Below, piece after piece: positions 11,771 through 24,936 of a stretch of DNA of 64,000 nucleotides. Location: contig NC_072457.1 in assembly GCF_027596085.1 (NCBI RefSeq), positions 2,155,471 to 2,219,470 on the forward strand, written 5' to 3'. The notes under the pieces are model-generated. The model made no database searches and was not told where the DNA came from. It saw nothing but the letters and a program-made list of their open reading frames with translations. Source of the stretch: Anoplopoma fimbria. Taxonomy: Eukaryota > Chordata > Actinopteri > Perciformes > Anoplopomatidae. How positions within the stretch are numbered: position 1 is the stretch's first letter; every line of letters starts with the position of its first letter. The position numbers were made by a program, and so were the translations under genes.

Positions 11771-12101
11771 ACGGCTCTGGTAGCTGCAGCGACCTGTCAA
11801 TCATAAGGTAGCCCCGCCCTAAAGCATCCCCTGCTTTATGGTCTGTTTGACTCTAAATGGAGCATCATTTACTAAATGAACATCATGCTGTATTGAAGAA
11901 GACTTGAAACTAGAGATTGAGACCATAAACTCATGTTTACAATGTTTACTGAGGGAATAAATCAAGAGAGAAGTAGAGTCATTTTCTCATAGACTTCTAT
12001 ACAACCAGAGGAGTCGCCCCCTGGTGGACAGGAGAGAGAATGCATGTTTTAACACACTTCCTCATGCGTTTCACTTGGCAGAACCAGAGGTTGCCGTCTG
12101 G
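11771..12101 (+). repeat. Dispersed repeat 'family A', copy 1
   Basis: It starts near CTCTGGTAGCTGCAGC and contains GACCTGTCAATCA and GCCCCGCCCTAAAGCATCCC. The core at 11867-12004 is identical to three other copies. It ends with CCCCCTGGTGGACAG and GGCAGAACCAGAGGTTGCCG. It lacks the 5' third seen in the copy at 34342. It has no ORF of note and no terminal inverted repeat or tRNA-like head that I can see, so the class is unknown. Confidence 0.75.
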
Positions 12102-12675
12102 GTCAAACATACACTGTTGTCCTGTTTCTCAGTTCGATGCTGCTCATCCCTGATCCCCTGATCATTCTTCTATAGTCTACGAAAGCACGTACCAGGAAGT
12201 ATAAAGAACACAAAAAACCCAAACAAAGGTGGATAGGTCAAATAAGAAAAATCAATCTTTCGCCAAGGAGACTTCCGTCCCTGCAAAAGACTGTATGCAT
12301 GTATCAAGCAGAAATACGTTTTGCAGGACTTTTGTAGGACAACGCACCAAAAAAACCCAGAAATAACTTCTTCGAATTGTTCATACCCACAAAATGTAAT
12401 CTACATTTAATGCCTGTTTTATGAAATGTTGTGGCTCTCCAGTCTTGTTTCCTCATCAAAAGTATCCTTCAGAGTTTGCTGATTGTTTGCAAAAACAAAG
12501 ACAGACTATGTGACTTTGCCGTAAACAAGTGAAACAGGTTTTGAGACAGATAGAAGCCCCCCCACAGAGCCCAACATCACATGGATACCAGAAGATGACT
12601 CCTACTGCGTCAAACTCATAAACTGCTGAACCCCCCACTGAGCTATGGGTTCATTTCATCCTTCACTAAGCCATC

Positions 12676-12692
12676 AACACACACACACACAC
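12676..12692 (+). repeat. (CA)8 microsatellite
   Basis: Short perfect CA run. Confidence 0.85.
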
Positions 12693-13629
12693 TATTCATA
12701 TCACTTTACTTCTCAGAACCTCCGATACTCGTCTCCAAACCTTGGTCCTTTGGCGCACTCAAACGTCGAACTAGCACTTTACTTGATTTGAAGACCAAAA
12801 TTTGAAGACGGATAGCTGGCTCTGTAATGGATTTGGCTCATCGAGGAGACACATAATTGGAAAAAAAAATTGAGCTGCAAATGAAATGAGATATTTTACA
12901 AGTTTATTAACATTTAAACTTTTTTTTTTTACAGATTTGGTTTCAATTTGGACTATAAATGGTTGAAACTTGTGTTGCCTTGGACCTGGTGATTGTATGA
13001 TGCGAATTCCATCAAACTCACGGTTCGGATCGTATCAAGGATTGAAATAAATGATCCGATAAGCACAAAAGAAAAAAGGGGGCAAATATAACTTTTAGAG
13101 ATCCCCAATCATGCTTTTTTTGCCTCTAATACATTTACCAGCTCTCCTCCTGTCAATTACAACTGATTTGTTGTTAAAAGTGTAACATTATCAGGGATCA
13201 GCGACTAGAAAAGCACTAATGAAGATGTCCTCGGTGCGTATTTTATTTGAATTGAAAAGAATTCACTGCGTTTCACACGGTTCACATGTCTGCCAAACAG
13301 CGAGGGGGGATCCGGACATATCGACAACGGTCCGTAACCCCACGAGTTCACACTGGCTTCTTTTTACGAGCCATGCTGGAGACATTATCAAGCCTATGTC
13401 CATCATATTCCAAACACCAAACCACCTATTTGGTTCAGCAGGAGCTTTGAAAGCAGTGACATAGCAACAGCTGTGACCACAAACAACAGTGTTCCTCTCC
13501 TGCTGCCGCCGTTGACCGAAAAGATCCACCATGTGGACACACAGCTTTATACCCTTTCCTTCCACCTGGTACCAGATCTACGACTGGGAAGATCACATTT
13601 TATAAGAGCAGCTCACAAACAACCTGTCC

Positions 13630-13657
13630 ACCCCCCACCCCCACCCCCACCCCCACA
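13630..13657 (+). repeat. (CCCCCA)n low-complexity run
   Basis: Four to five C-rich units with period six. The complementary strand carries repeated G runs that could in principle form a quadruplex. Confidence 0.8.
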
Positions 13658-14037
13658 GAGCGAGAGGAGAGTAGAATAGCCGGCACAGAGTCAGTGAGTG
13701 TGAGTGTGCAGAAAAAGAAGCGAGGTAATGACTGTAATTCAACTTCACTTCCTTGGTAAGTGAGCGAGAGTGAAAGTTTAAAGCTGGAATCAATGAGAGT
13801 GGGCAACAAGGGAGGCCGGGGAGAGCGGGGGAGACTGACACAATTCATGGGTCAATGGAAGACACAAATGGAAGGGAGAAAAGCAGCGGGGGGATTTGAA
13901 GCTGAGCATCGAGGCAGAATGATGGATGAAAAAAAAAATACATGACACTTTTTCTTTTATCCCCAAAAAGCCACTACCGCCGCTCGTGTCCCTGAAATAG
14001 TCAAGGATCACATGTGAGTCACCACCTGTCACTCCTC

Positions 14038-14060
14038 CACACACACACACACACACACAC

Positions 14061-14136
<76 letters not shown>
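14038..14136 (+). repeat. (CA)n microsatellite
   Basis: About 49 units with one AA interruption near 14061. Confidence 0.95.
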
Positions 14137-14137
<1 letters not shown>

Positions 14138-15800
14138 TAATCACTGCTGCAGTCTGGAGGGGAGCCGGCGGTGTATTTCCCTCGGGGCAGCAGTTCTTCT
14201 GCGGTTTCAGCTCAGCACCCTCGCTGAGTAAACGTAGCTCCTCACCCCGAGACACAAACACAAAAGATCTGCCGAGTGTTTGGTTTGTTTAAATAACTGT
14301 GCGTCATTGTGTCTCTGCGCTGTGTGAAATGTGTCGGAGCAGAAACGCATGACGTGTCCCGATGTAGTAAAATAAGAAGAAAAAGAAAAGAAGCTTTTAT
14401 AGCATCACCATTTAACACAGAGAGAAAGAAAGAGGCTGGTTTCAAACTGTCATTCTTTAAGGTTTATTAAGGTAGATTAACCAAGGAAACACCAAAGAAG
14501 AAGAATCTAAAGTTGACCATTACATATTTATTGTCTCTTAACTGGAGGTGTTCTCTTCCATAACTTTGACCCCTGCCATGCTGTTATGGAGCCTCGAGTT
14601 CGGCGATTCAGCGGCGCCATCTTGGATTATGGATTTTTGGATGATTGCGACATAAATGTATAGTTAACCAGCAGCATAGCCCGTAAGCCGTGTTTTCCAT
14701 TCACGTATTTTTTTGCATACTTAGAGGTATCGCATTAGAAAAGTTATATGGAAACGGCAGAACTCTATAAAACCACAACAATAAAGTAAAACTTTACTCG
14801 TGCTTGAGGTGTTTTTTTACTTATAAGTGCCAATAAGTGTTCAATTTAACTGACACGACTCATCAGCTATTCCTGCTAACTGCGTCTTCCTGGATATGTA
14901 GAAGTATATTGTCTTCGCCATTGACAGCATGAATCATGGCACATATTACACGACATGAGATAACGAGATAAGTTAGACGGCCATGGTCAGCAAACCTCTT
15001 CTTCTCTGTTTACCTGCAGATCAAAGCCATTCGTAGCCTAGAGCGCCAACTTCTGACCAAACTACTCCAAACCAGCTGATGGAAACAGGACTTTATTTAT
15101 TTTTTGCAACATTTCAATTTCTCTTTCAAGTCTCTTCTCAGCCCTGATACTTAATCAAAGTCCTCGGCCTCTCCTCTCCATCCACTTGTCCCACACTATG
15201 TCTCTCCTCTGAGGTTACATAGTACATTAAACCACACAGCTTCTGTCATTTCTTTTCCTATTTAGTTCTTCACCTCATTTACCATCCTTCCTCTCCCTTT
15301 TCCCCTCATTTCTTCCCTCCTCTTCATCTCCCATTAAGGTCTTGCTGAAACATGCAGGTCTAGATGTAATGTCAGCCAATGCTCACCACCCTGTCCATTA
15401 ACTTTGCCTTGACTTCGCTCTCTGTTTGAACCCTGAAAAAACTTTGCTCTGCCCTCACTTCATGTTGTGAATTTAAATTAAATACAAAATGTCCTCATAT
15501 TCTCCGCTCCTCTTCACTCCGACCTGTTTTTATGAGAACTCCTGTTGGTAGTTGGTAACTACTGTTGATGAGTATGATTTTAAGTGTAAAAATGATATCA
15601 TGTCATATGAATGGAAAAATGCTGGTGATCCATTTTGTTAATCTGATCTAAATTGTTTACTCTCTCGTGTTTATCACTAAAGAACAGGTGACAATAATAA
15701 GGTTTTGAGCTTTCAAAATACTTTAATTTCTAAACAGAATTTCTAAATAGGACTGAAAGCATTCATGTATTCACATATATGAAATGTCAATTTCCAAAAT
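14137..15800. other. Mostly single-copy DNA, one possible repeat scrap
   Basis: At about 14588-14630, GAGCCTCGAGTTCGGCG and GGCGCCATCTTGG resemble the 5' third of family A, which has GAAGCCTTGAATTCGGC and CGTCGCCATCTTGG. No gene is recognised. Confidence 0.4.
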
Positions 15801-15870
15801 TAGAGATGCACCGATGCAATTGTCTTGGCCGAATATGGATTTTACCGATTCCAATTTTCTTTTTAAAAAC
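15801..15870 (+). mobile_element. hAT-like terminal fragment (tentative)
   Basis: TAGAGATGCACCGAT, followed by a TTGGCCGAATATGGAT-type stretch and a second ACCGATTCC, resembles the terminal inverted repeat region of hAT-superfamily elements known from vertebrates. I found no matching inverted end nearby, so this would be a solo end or a chance resemblance. Confidence 0.3.
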
Positions 15871-16079
15871 TATAATAACCATCAGAATTTTGCATAGAAA
15901 CACATAATTTAAACATAAATGATTGTATTTGTTATTTAAAAACTTGCTTTGATTTAAAAGAAAATGCTGCTAAGAGCTTATGTGAGGAAGTAAAACGGGT
16001 CATATTTTCCTGTCATATCTATTTGATATTGCTGTGAAAACAAATCTCCTTTTTTTTTTTACAAGCTTACGTGTGAACA
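15871..16079. other. AT-rich DNA, nothing recognised
   Basis: Contains a poly-T run at 16050-16059. No feature is supported. Confidence 0.5.
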
Positions 16080-16720
16080 CATCATGATTATTTTACGTTC
16101 ACCAACACATTCAGCTGCTCAGTGGCCCACATTGAAGGTGAGGCACAGCCTGAACAGAGCAGTAAACAAAAATGCATAATTGTTTTTTTTCTTTCTTCAA
16201 TTTTTGATGAGCTGTCACATTTCCAATCTATCTCTCATTCTCCCTTTCGCTATGAAAACGACTCTTCCAATATTGCAGCTTCTTATCAGCCTTCACTCCT
16301 GATTACACTGGGCTCCCGTCCACACAGAACAGTGTTTGGGTGCAGAGCCAGCGGGTTGCTCTCAGTGAAATGCGCTACATATTTTACAGCGAGCAGCCAA
16401 CAGCCATAAATCATCTTCTGGCAGTCCAGATGTACGAGTGCGTTCACACAATGCGATGCTGCTCGGGCGTGTTTGTTGTTGCCCACGACCAGCCATCCAA
16501 AGGTCAGGCCTGTCAAAAGCCGTGTGCTTTTTAGCGGCGCCATCAACACCCATTTGGAGTATTTCCAGTCATCACATTCAGAGAAGGGCTCACGAGTGTC
16601 ACTCGTTGGGTTTAATGGTGACTGTGTTCATGCTAGAAAAAAACGAGTTGACACTTTCAGTTACAGCCACTGCATTTCATAATTACAGCCTAATTAGAGA
16701 GTGAGGGGATGGAGTCTGGA
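16080..16720. other. Complex single-copy island (possible conserved element)
   Basis: Balanced base composition, no simple repeat, and several overlapping open frames of 60-95 codons on both strands (16122-16704). Frames open in many phases argue against a protein-coding reading of any one. The sequence, for example CAGCCATAAATCATCTTCTG and ACCCATTTGGAGTATTTCC, has the texture of noncoding conserved DNA, but conservation cannot be judged from one sequence. Confidence 0.25.
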
Positions 16721-19014
16721 GCCACATTCAACTGACATGAAAGACAGGGGGAACAATAGGGGCCGGCTTTCTGCAGCCCCATTACATGCAGCTGTTGGTT
16801 TTCAGATTCCTCCAGATGAATGATATTGCCCTGGTCCATCAGCAGTGGTGAGGCTGGGCCAAATTCCATATGTTTTGCATTGGAGGCAGCCAAAAGCGTA
16901 GAGGAGTGGGTTTGAAACAACAGTGGAAACTGAGGAACAATGGACATTTTCGTCATCTAATCTTAACGTATAGCAAACTAACATCTGTAAATAACCAGCG
17001 TAAAACAGGACAATGTCATCATGATTATTAAGTGTTATTTATGGAGGATTATCAAACTCAAAATCGCTTCAAAGTGATGGAAAATACAATATGTCAGTAA
17101 TAATCATGGAACTTGGATAACAGCAGAATTGTAAAAGGTCTGAACCATTTGAAAATGGTGTTCTTACTTAAGGGAAAATTCTAAACAAATGTGAAAAATC
17201 GATTTTTGAGTTATGTCTGTTGTAAACTGTCTGTTGTAGACTGTGATAAACTTTCAGGAAGTTATCCAGGTGGTATCGGAATAAGATGTCTAGAAATAAA
17301 ACCCACCGGAGCAGCGGTAGAACCTCCCTGGATCTCCGTCTACCATTGCTATTTATTGGATATTAGATGACGGATGAAGTCAAACATATCAATGACTAAT
17401 TATGCACAATTTTGGTTTATGAAATGGTGATTAGTGCGAAAAAAAATAAAAGCACACCAAGTTCTGGGGTACAACACAGCAATAACACTAAAATGACCAT
17501 AAAGGAAGGTAGGCTAAGCAGCTACACAAAAAACATACAACACAACTTTTACAAAAACCCATAATTTGTCCTCAAATCAAAGAACAATGAGTATTATTCA
17601 AATTAGAAAAAATATGTGAAACTGATGAGAAACCGTGTCATATGTCTTTTGCTAGGAAATATCTCTCGACATATAAACTATATGGCATGTTTTACAGAAA
17701 TAACATAGCATAATGCAGCATATTTTCCACCATCCATCTCTCACCACGATGCTACACAAGTCATTACGCTGGCGGCTTCCTGTTCTCTGACTCTGTATCT
17801 TTAACATTCATTAGGCATCACTGATGTAATTTGGAGGACCAGCCTCCTTAACCTTGTGAGTAATGAACTGACAAAAACGGTTTGGTTTGGAATTGTGCCG
17901 CCTCGCACTCCATTCGGTCTCATTTGTGTCCGTTCCACCCACAACACCACCACACAAGCATCCTGACAAGAGGTCCAACCGCCACTGCCCAGCTTATAGC
18001 TCCCCACGTTTATGATTTATGTCTGCACCGATGTCACATTAAATCCTGATCTGTGTGTGCATGTGTTGTGCACACGTGGCGGATTGTGTCAGCATTAGTT
18101 TATGGCTGCATATTTTTCACAAATGTATCCCCGTTCTCCCTACTGGGACTGAGATAAACCATCAAGTACTGCAGAAGTGTTTGAGCTCTAGAGTACACAG
18201 CTCAGTTGGAGACAGGTAGACAGACAGGTTAAGAACTACCACACTCTACCAGGACTTCTACCTCAAAAAACAGTGTCAAAAACGGAGGCACCAAGCATCT
18301 CTTGACTTTCCAGGATAAACAAGGTTTGTCGGGACAACACAGACGGATCAGGCTGAAAGTTGTGCTATAAATATCTCCCTCCCCTCACAGTTTGAGCTGA
18401 CGAAACTGCAGAAAAACTGATGTGAATTTAGGAAAGTACCCGGTACTGTAGGATCCTACAGAGGTATGAACTTACAGTCTGTCAAATTCTGACTGGAACT
18501 GCCGACGCAAATCATAAAAGATGATAGCTGGTGATAGTGATAGTGATAGTGATAGTGATAGCAGCTGCTGAACCGCATAACTTGTCATGTCAGAGTCGTT
18601 CCATTAAGATCATAAAGAACAAACCTGTTTGTACGAGAGCTTCTTGCATGAATGCAAAATTATCTTTCCATACGACTAAACTGCACTCTCAATAAGCGTT
18701 CAAGGGAAACTTATTTTCTCCCAGATTACAGTTTCAGTCTTAAATTTGGAACACATTGTAAATTGAAATTAAACTAAACCAAAAACGCTACAAAACTACT
18801 TTGTTGGTTTAAGATGATCTCTATAAGCGGATACTGCATTTACTTCTGGTTTAGGTTTGAGTCTGAATAGTATTGACCAATCACCAGCGAGCAGGCTTTA
18901 GTTGAGTGGAAGTAAACGGTTTGTAAAGCCAACGGTTTAAAGGTTTAAAGGTCAACTGGTTACTTGTTAAACAATCTTTTCTACACTCAAACTCCATTTT
19001 TGCACATCTTTGCC
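16721..19014. other. Single-copy DNA, no gene recognised
   Basis: Contains the (GTGATA)5 run at 18531. No exon, RNA gene or mobile element is recognised. Confidence 0.5.
18531..18560 (+). repeat. (GTGATA)5 hexanucleotide repeat
   Basis: Five perfect GTGATA units between GATAGCTG and GCAGCTGCTG. Confidence 0.9.
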
Positions 19015-19120
19015 AATTGAACTGTAAACAATGAGCAGGAAAATGAAGTCTTGAATCAAACATCTGCTGGCTACACAATAACTAAAAAATATTATCCCTT
19101 GGCCCCAGAGGCTTAGTTTT
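19015..19120 (+). repeat. Diverged repeat 'family D', copy 1
   Basis: ACTGTAAACAATGAGCAGG, CTGGCTACAC and CCCTTGGCCCCAGAGGCTTA are matched in order and spacing by TTGTAAACGATGAGCACTGC, CTGGCTGCAC and CCCTTGTCCCCAGAGGCTTA at 31595-31695. Confidence 0.4.
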
Positions 19121-19224
19121 GGGCTACAAAACAATTTGAAAAAAAACATCATGGTTTGACTTAAAATGAGTGCAAAACCTGAAATTCAACAAAAAACCCA
19201 CAAAAGTACAAGGTTATGTTCATG

Positions 19225-19400
19225 AAAAAAGAACTTAGTTAACAAGGGACACAAACAGCAGTGCACTTGAAAGTCCTGTGTTGACCCATCCACCAACCCA
19301 ACCTGCTCTATGTTCCCCGATGCAAACCTTCGTTGACTCATTTCAAAACTTCTAGTACATCAAAGGCAAACGTAATCACTTACTTATGCCCAGCAGTTTA
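19225..19400 (+). repeat. 'Family C' single arm
   Basis: CAAGGGACACAAACAGCAGT, TGAAAGTCCTGTGTTGACCC and ATCCACCAACCCAACCTGCT follow the forward family C order. Confidence 0.5.
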
Positions 19401-21302
19401 AATCATTTTTTTGTAGTTTGAATAATGTAAATATGAATTTGTGTGAGAGATAAATGTCACATCCAGCCAGAGTCACAACAAGATGTACAAGCTAGCCTGT
19501 CCTCGCTTCTGTTCTTGGTCCTAAATGGACCCATCTGCCTCCGGGTTTGTTTCTCACACTGTCCACAGTGCAACTCAGGGTGAACCACCTCTGAAATTTC
19601 TTTCTCCTCATAAGTGGTACAAATTAAGTTTTTCCGTGGCAACTTGACATGAAAACATTTTTCTCCGACACAAACTTCAGCACTTAATTAGTTCCACCAA
19701 TCTGGCTTTCGTCTAATTCCTCTAAATAACCACTTCACTCCGTCTTAATTTGGATTTAGTCGATGAACCCAGACAAATAACTTCTCTGCGCATTTTAGTC
19801 TGTTGCAGATTGACAGGAGCTTAATAAACCCCTTCATGTAACGGTTATGTTCATTTCACAGAGATACTTATTTGTAATGTGACTCAGCAGTATTCTTCAG
19901 AAGTAGTTTTACGACACCTTTCTTTAACTACCTCAAAAGCAGGAGGTGTGTTGACCTCCGTCGGGGGTTGAAATATGTGACCTCTGTTCTGTCAGTGCTG
20001 TCAGATATTGAGTGATCGCTATCCAAGAAATGAAAAGCGCCAGACGTTGCTTTTCTTCAAAATTGCTCAAAAACGCAATTTCATCATCCTCAAGAAGAAC
20101 TATCGTCTGAGGAATAAAAGGAGGAATTTTCTGGGAAGCTGCTTTATATTTCATCGGCCCCGTTTTTATTGATTTTTCCTTCCCACTAAAAAACTTTCTC
20201 CGTCTCGTCTGTGAATGTGCCACCCACTTCTCCTCTCCGCGCTGCAAGGAGTCCTCATCCTCGGTGAGCACAAAAGGCAGAAGCGGCAGATATGTAATGA
20301 CATTTACACAAACAGTCATACGCTGTCTCCTCTCTCCGAGCAGCCCCCATAACCTCTATCAAATCCTTTGTATACATTTGAGACACACATTGTCACCTAA
20401 GCAAAGGTTGGAGGCTGGATGGTATAATGAATTTATGCACTTCCATAGAAATAAGGAGCGGCCACATTCAACAACAACAACCTGCAAAGAAGCAGGCATG
20501 GGGACCTGTGACCTCCAGTGTTTGGGGATGCTGTGAAGAAAAGACCTTAGGTTTCCTTTCATGCTCCGATAAGTTTTCCAATACTAAGGCCTGAAGAGAC
20601 AAAGCTTTGAGAAGTTTATTTATGGCCAAGGTTTGCTACTGAGCATAATTGAGCAGAGCTGGGTCCAAACAGGCCTTTAGTATTTAAAGAGGATCAGTTC
20701 TCTGTCTCTGCCAGGAGAGTTAGATGTGCAAATGCAGAGAAACAGAATCTGGGGTCCAGGAGGACAATTTATACAGAAAAATACCACTCATATCTTTCAT
20801 ATTATGTATCTATATGACTGTGTTTATAGGCCTAAATCTTCCATTTCTCATATATTGGCAGCTTTCAACTCAGTGTTGAAAGGTAATACAACCAAACAGC
20901 TGCCTGCAAAATGAGCCATTAGGTTGGTTTTGCACACTATGAAAAGTTTTCTTTGAAGGAAAGCTAACTTTCTTCTACATGAAAATGTTGACTAAGTTTA
21001 CATTGCAAAGTTTTGCAGTCCCTGACAAAGTGTTGAGTTCAAGCTGATATGCTGTTGCCCTTCTGAAAATCTTAAATAATTCTGCGAAAGCTTCTTCTTT
21101 GTGAGAACATGATGACCCTGAATAACACTATGCGGCCCTGTAAGTCTCATAGTTCTCCATTCTGCTGATTGGAACTAAAAAAGGGAAAAAAAAAGTTCTG
21201 GAAAGAAGTTCTGAATTACAGGAATGTTCATCTGGCCAGTATTTCCAAAAGGAAAAGTTGGTGGGTTTTATGTAATGTGATGTAAATGATTGAGTCATCT
21301 CA
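19401..21302. other. Single-copy DNA, no gene recognised
   Basis: It includes an unassigned 128-codon minus frame (19933-20319) and CpG-poor mixed sequence. Nothing in these translations matches a family I know. Confidence 0.45.
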
Positions 21303-21930
21303 ATAGACTGTAATAAGAACTGGAGGCAGTCATCGTGACGTCACCCACTGATTTGTCATTTTGAAGCCTGGAGTTTGGGGAACATGTCTCTGGTAGAGGC
21401 TGAGACCTGTCATTCAGTTATCCCGCCCTAAAGTATACTCTTTTTACGGCCTATTTGACGCTAAATGGACCATAATTTACTAAATGAACATCATGCTGTA
21501 TTGAAGAAGACTTGAAACTAGAGATTGAGACCATAAACTCATGTTTACAATGTTTACTGAGGGAATAAATCAAGAGAGAAGTAGAGTCATTTTCTCATAG
21601 ACTTCTATACAATCAGACCCCCTGCTGGTCAGTAGAGAGAATGCACGTTTTAAGATAAGCTAAGATAAGATAAGATAAGATAATCCTTTATTAGTCCCGC
21701 AGTGGGGAAATTTGCAGGCTTACAGCAGCAGAGAGTAAAGTGCACACAAGAGACATAGTAAAGAAAGACAAGATAAAAAAAATAAAAAAACAAGTATTAT
21801 AAATAAGCAATAAAAACAGTAGAAAAACAACAATAACTGAAATATAATATTTACAGACAGAAAAAACTATTTTAACTATTATTGCACAGTGAGACATCTC
21901 CACATTGGCTTCACTCGGCAGAACCAGAGG
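21303..21930 (+). repeat. 'Family A' copy 2, interrupted by a LINE tail
   Basis: The 5' head (ATAGACTGTAATAAGAACTG, CATCGTGACGTCACCCACTG) is clearly diverged from the copy at 34342. The core at 21475-21612 is nevertheless identical to the others. The 3' end is split: TGCACGTTTTAAG lies left of an insertion at 21653-21891, and ATTGGCTTCACTCGGCAGAA lies right of it. Confidence 0.75.
21653..21891 (-). mobile_element. Truncated LINE 3' end with GATAA tail
   Basis: Read on the minus strand, the element ends ATTTCCCCACTGCGGGACTA, ATAAAGGATTATC, then TTATC repeats. This is the typical 3' end and simple-repeat tail of a teleost non-LTR retrotransposon. It is about 240 bp long, has no coding sequence, and lies inside family A copy 2. 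A possible 3-bp target duplication (AGA) borders it. I cannot decide the LINE clade from this segment. Confidence 0.6.
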
Positions 21931-22590
21931 TCCTCCAGAGTAAAAATATCCATTTATGTTTTAAAAAGGACTAATATTGTCTTGGTTCAGGTTTGCGTCT
22001 GATACTGTCGTATTTTTCCCGGATTACAATTTGTTGTTTTTGTTTGACGTATAGTCTGAGGAGTTCCACAATGGTAGGAGCATTTTCTGTTTTTACCAAC
22101 AGTGTGGATTTTCCAAACAATGAATTATTAAGGTTAATGTATTGGGAATAGCACTCTCTCTAGGCTGGATGGTACTGGATGGTCTCTGGAGAGTGTCAAC
22201 CAGTCATCAACCAGTGTCTTCCTCTGCAAACAAGCCTCTCTCATCCTTTTGTCCCAGCGGGTGAAAGTCACTGCAAGTTAAACATGCAGCGGTATGGTCT
22301 CTCTCACCTAACACATACGATAGGCCAGGTGTGTTTCCGCTCAACTTAACTTGCACTGCGGTGACATGTGAGTATCGATTGACACTTTACATCCTCGGGG
22401 GAAATAATGGCTGACTAGACGTGGCTGCTCTGGTGTGATGATTCCAGAGGGAGCGGGTATCGATAGAAACCATCGGCTAACCCATGATCACTAACAGCCC
22501 AAGTTTACATCTGACGGAGTAGTGTGTGTGTGTGTGTGTATTCTTGCATCGTTTACATGTGTGGACATGAATGTAAGTGTGTATTCAGGC

Positions 22591-22612
22591 TGTGTGTGTG
22601 TGTGTGTGTGTG
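22591..22612 (+). repeat. (TG)11 microsatellite
   Basis: Perfect TG run, with a shorter one at 22523-22538. Confidence 0.85.
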
Positions 22613-23139
22613 CGGTGGGATTTCTGCGTATGCCAATGCCTGATTGTGTTCACGTGTGTGTGCCATCACACGTCTCCCAGAGTCGATGCATTTCCTCTCG
22701 CTAATCAATGTGCGTTGATGAGGTTTGGGTGAGTGAATCTCTCAGGGTTTTCCAAGAGCCGCATTGGTCATTTCCCAGGACCGCCCTCCATCAGCGCCAT
22801 CAAGCTGTCCGCCTGTTATCAGCATCACCTGCGCAATCAGCCAATACATTGAAAAGCAGGAGAGCTGTAACTCTTTTTAACAACGCTGCTATACGAGGAA
22901 GAAGCTTTGCAGAGGATTTCACATGTGAATTGTATGTCATTGTGTCTAATTGCAGAGATGGTGGACGCCCAAACAGAAATAACACAGTGGAGCAGAAGAT
23001 GGAGAGGAAGGGGGGGGGACAGATCAGAAGGGCCCTTTTCAATCAGAGTAAGACTTTATGTAGAAATGTTTTTATGAGAAAACTGGAAATACATTTCACA
23101 CTTGTAATAACATGGGGAATATGTAAAGCTAGACAGTGA

Positions 23140-23300
23140 AAATAAATTACAGATGTGGCAAAAATGACGATAAGAGGCAACCTAATGTGTCATCATTAGT
23201 TGACTGTCATTTTAACAAGCCGCTAATGTACGTGGATCTTGATTTATGGTTGTGCATTAGATTACATCATAGCGGCCGTTTCAGGCACGTAGAGGTTAAG
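23140..23300. promoter_or_regulatory. Possible homeodomain-site cluster
   Basis: Within about 160 bp there are several TAAT/ATTA cores: AACCTAATG, CATCATTAGTT, CCGCTAATG, GCATTAGATTAC. TGATTTATGG is also present. Homeodomain proteins bind TAAT cores. The cluster could mark a conserved enhancer, but AT-rich DNA produces such matches by chance. Confidence 0.2.
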
Positions 23301-24431
23301 AGATGTTAAATTGGGCAAATGTTGTATTTTCCAACCTGCAATGCAATTTTGTTGCCTTGAAAGCATCAGTTTGATTCAATATTTGCATATAATATAAATA
23401 TATTTCTAAATCCTCATTATGTACTTTTCATCTCTCTTTTTTTTTTTTAACTAAACCAAGTTGTATGAACTTTCTGAAGGCCAGCACCACCAACCCTATA
23501 GCTCTCTCACCTATAGTGGATTTATACTGCATGTCCGACATGACTGAAATAGAAGGTAGAGTGGCATTTGTTGTCAATATTTTTTAATGTGTGAATTGAT
23601 TTTAAGAAACATTACTGACACACAGACATGTCAATCATGGCGTTTTTTCCCCCGAATAAAAATATCTGTTTCCATAGAATTATATGCGCTTTCTCTAATA
23701 ATTGCATGATGAACTGAGATTGGTGAGCTCGTGCTACTTGGGTTTTCTCCTGCCTTCTTGCTAGTAAAGATTGTTGAGAGTAAGAACACAACATGAAGCA
23801 AATTGGGAAAAAGGCTCAGTTATCTTCTTACATTCAGCTGAGCCATCTCCGAACCTTCTGCTCACCTCCATCATCACTCTCTATCACAGTGAATGAAACT
23901 ATGTAAATACAGCGACAACATCTCTGACCACTATTTCGATGAACTGCTGAGATGAAGCGCTCATCTTTTCTGCCAGTAAAAAGACGCTATGTGGACACAG
24001 ACCCATACTGGGGAGAATGTGATTTAATCAAAACGTTCCCTACGAAAGAACTCCAATTAAGGTTCCAACTCTTTTGTTCAGAAAATCACATTTTCAGGTC
24101 CAGAAATCACAGAATGTCTTCCAACAGTGTTTACTTCTCACTGCTTTTCACTGGACACCTGCCACCACATTAGCAAAGATCTGTCAATGAGCCAGATACA
24201 CTCCCACAGCGGGTACAGTTGTTCTATAGAGAAAAGTCCAACAGGGAGTTTGAAGGAGTCATTGAACAATTAGCCAGGTTGTGCTGTTTCCTGGCCCAGG
24301 AGCTGCAGGTAAAGACTTTAGATACCTTCTATATTTAGACGGACTGACAGACTCAGAGTCTGGTCAGTCTCAGCAGATGGTGAGAGGTGATGGTCGTGAC
24401 TTACAGTGGCAGCATGGCAAGCTTTGATGTG

Positions 24432-24936
<505 letters not shown>

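Larger units (their letters stand above)
12102..14037. other. Single-copy DNA with small simple repeats
   Basis: It includes a CA run (12676-12692), poly-T at 12920-12931 and a CCCCCA run (13630-13657). The frames in 13219-13945 overlap on both strands without recognisable domains. Confidence 0.5.

Noticed and set aside
22708..23139. 143-codon plus frame
   Set aside because: No recognisable domain. It runs across a G run and into AT-rich DNA without a change in texture.
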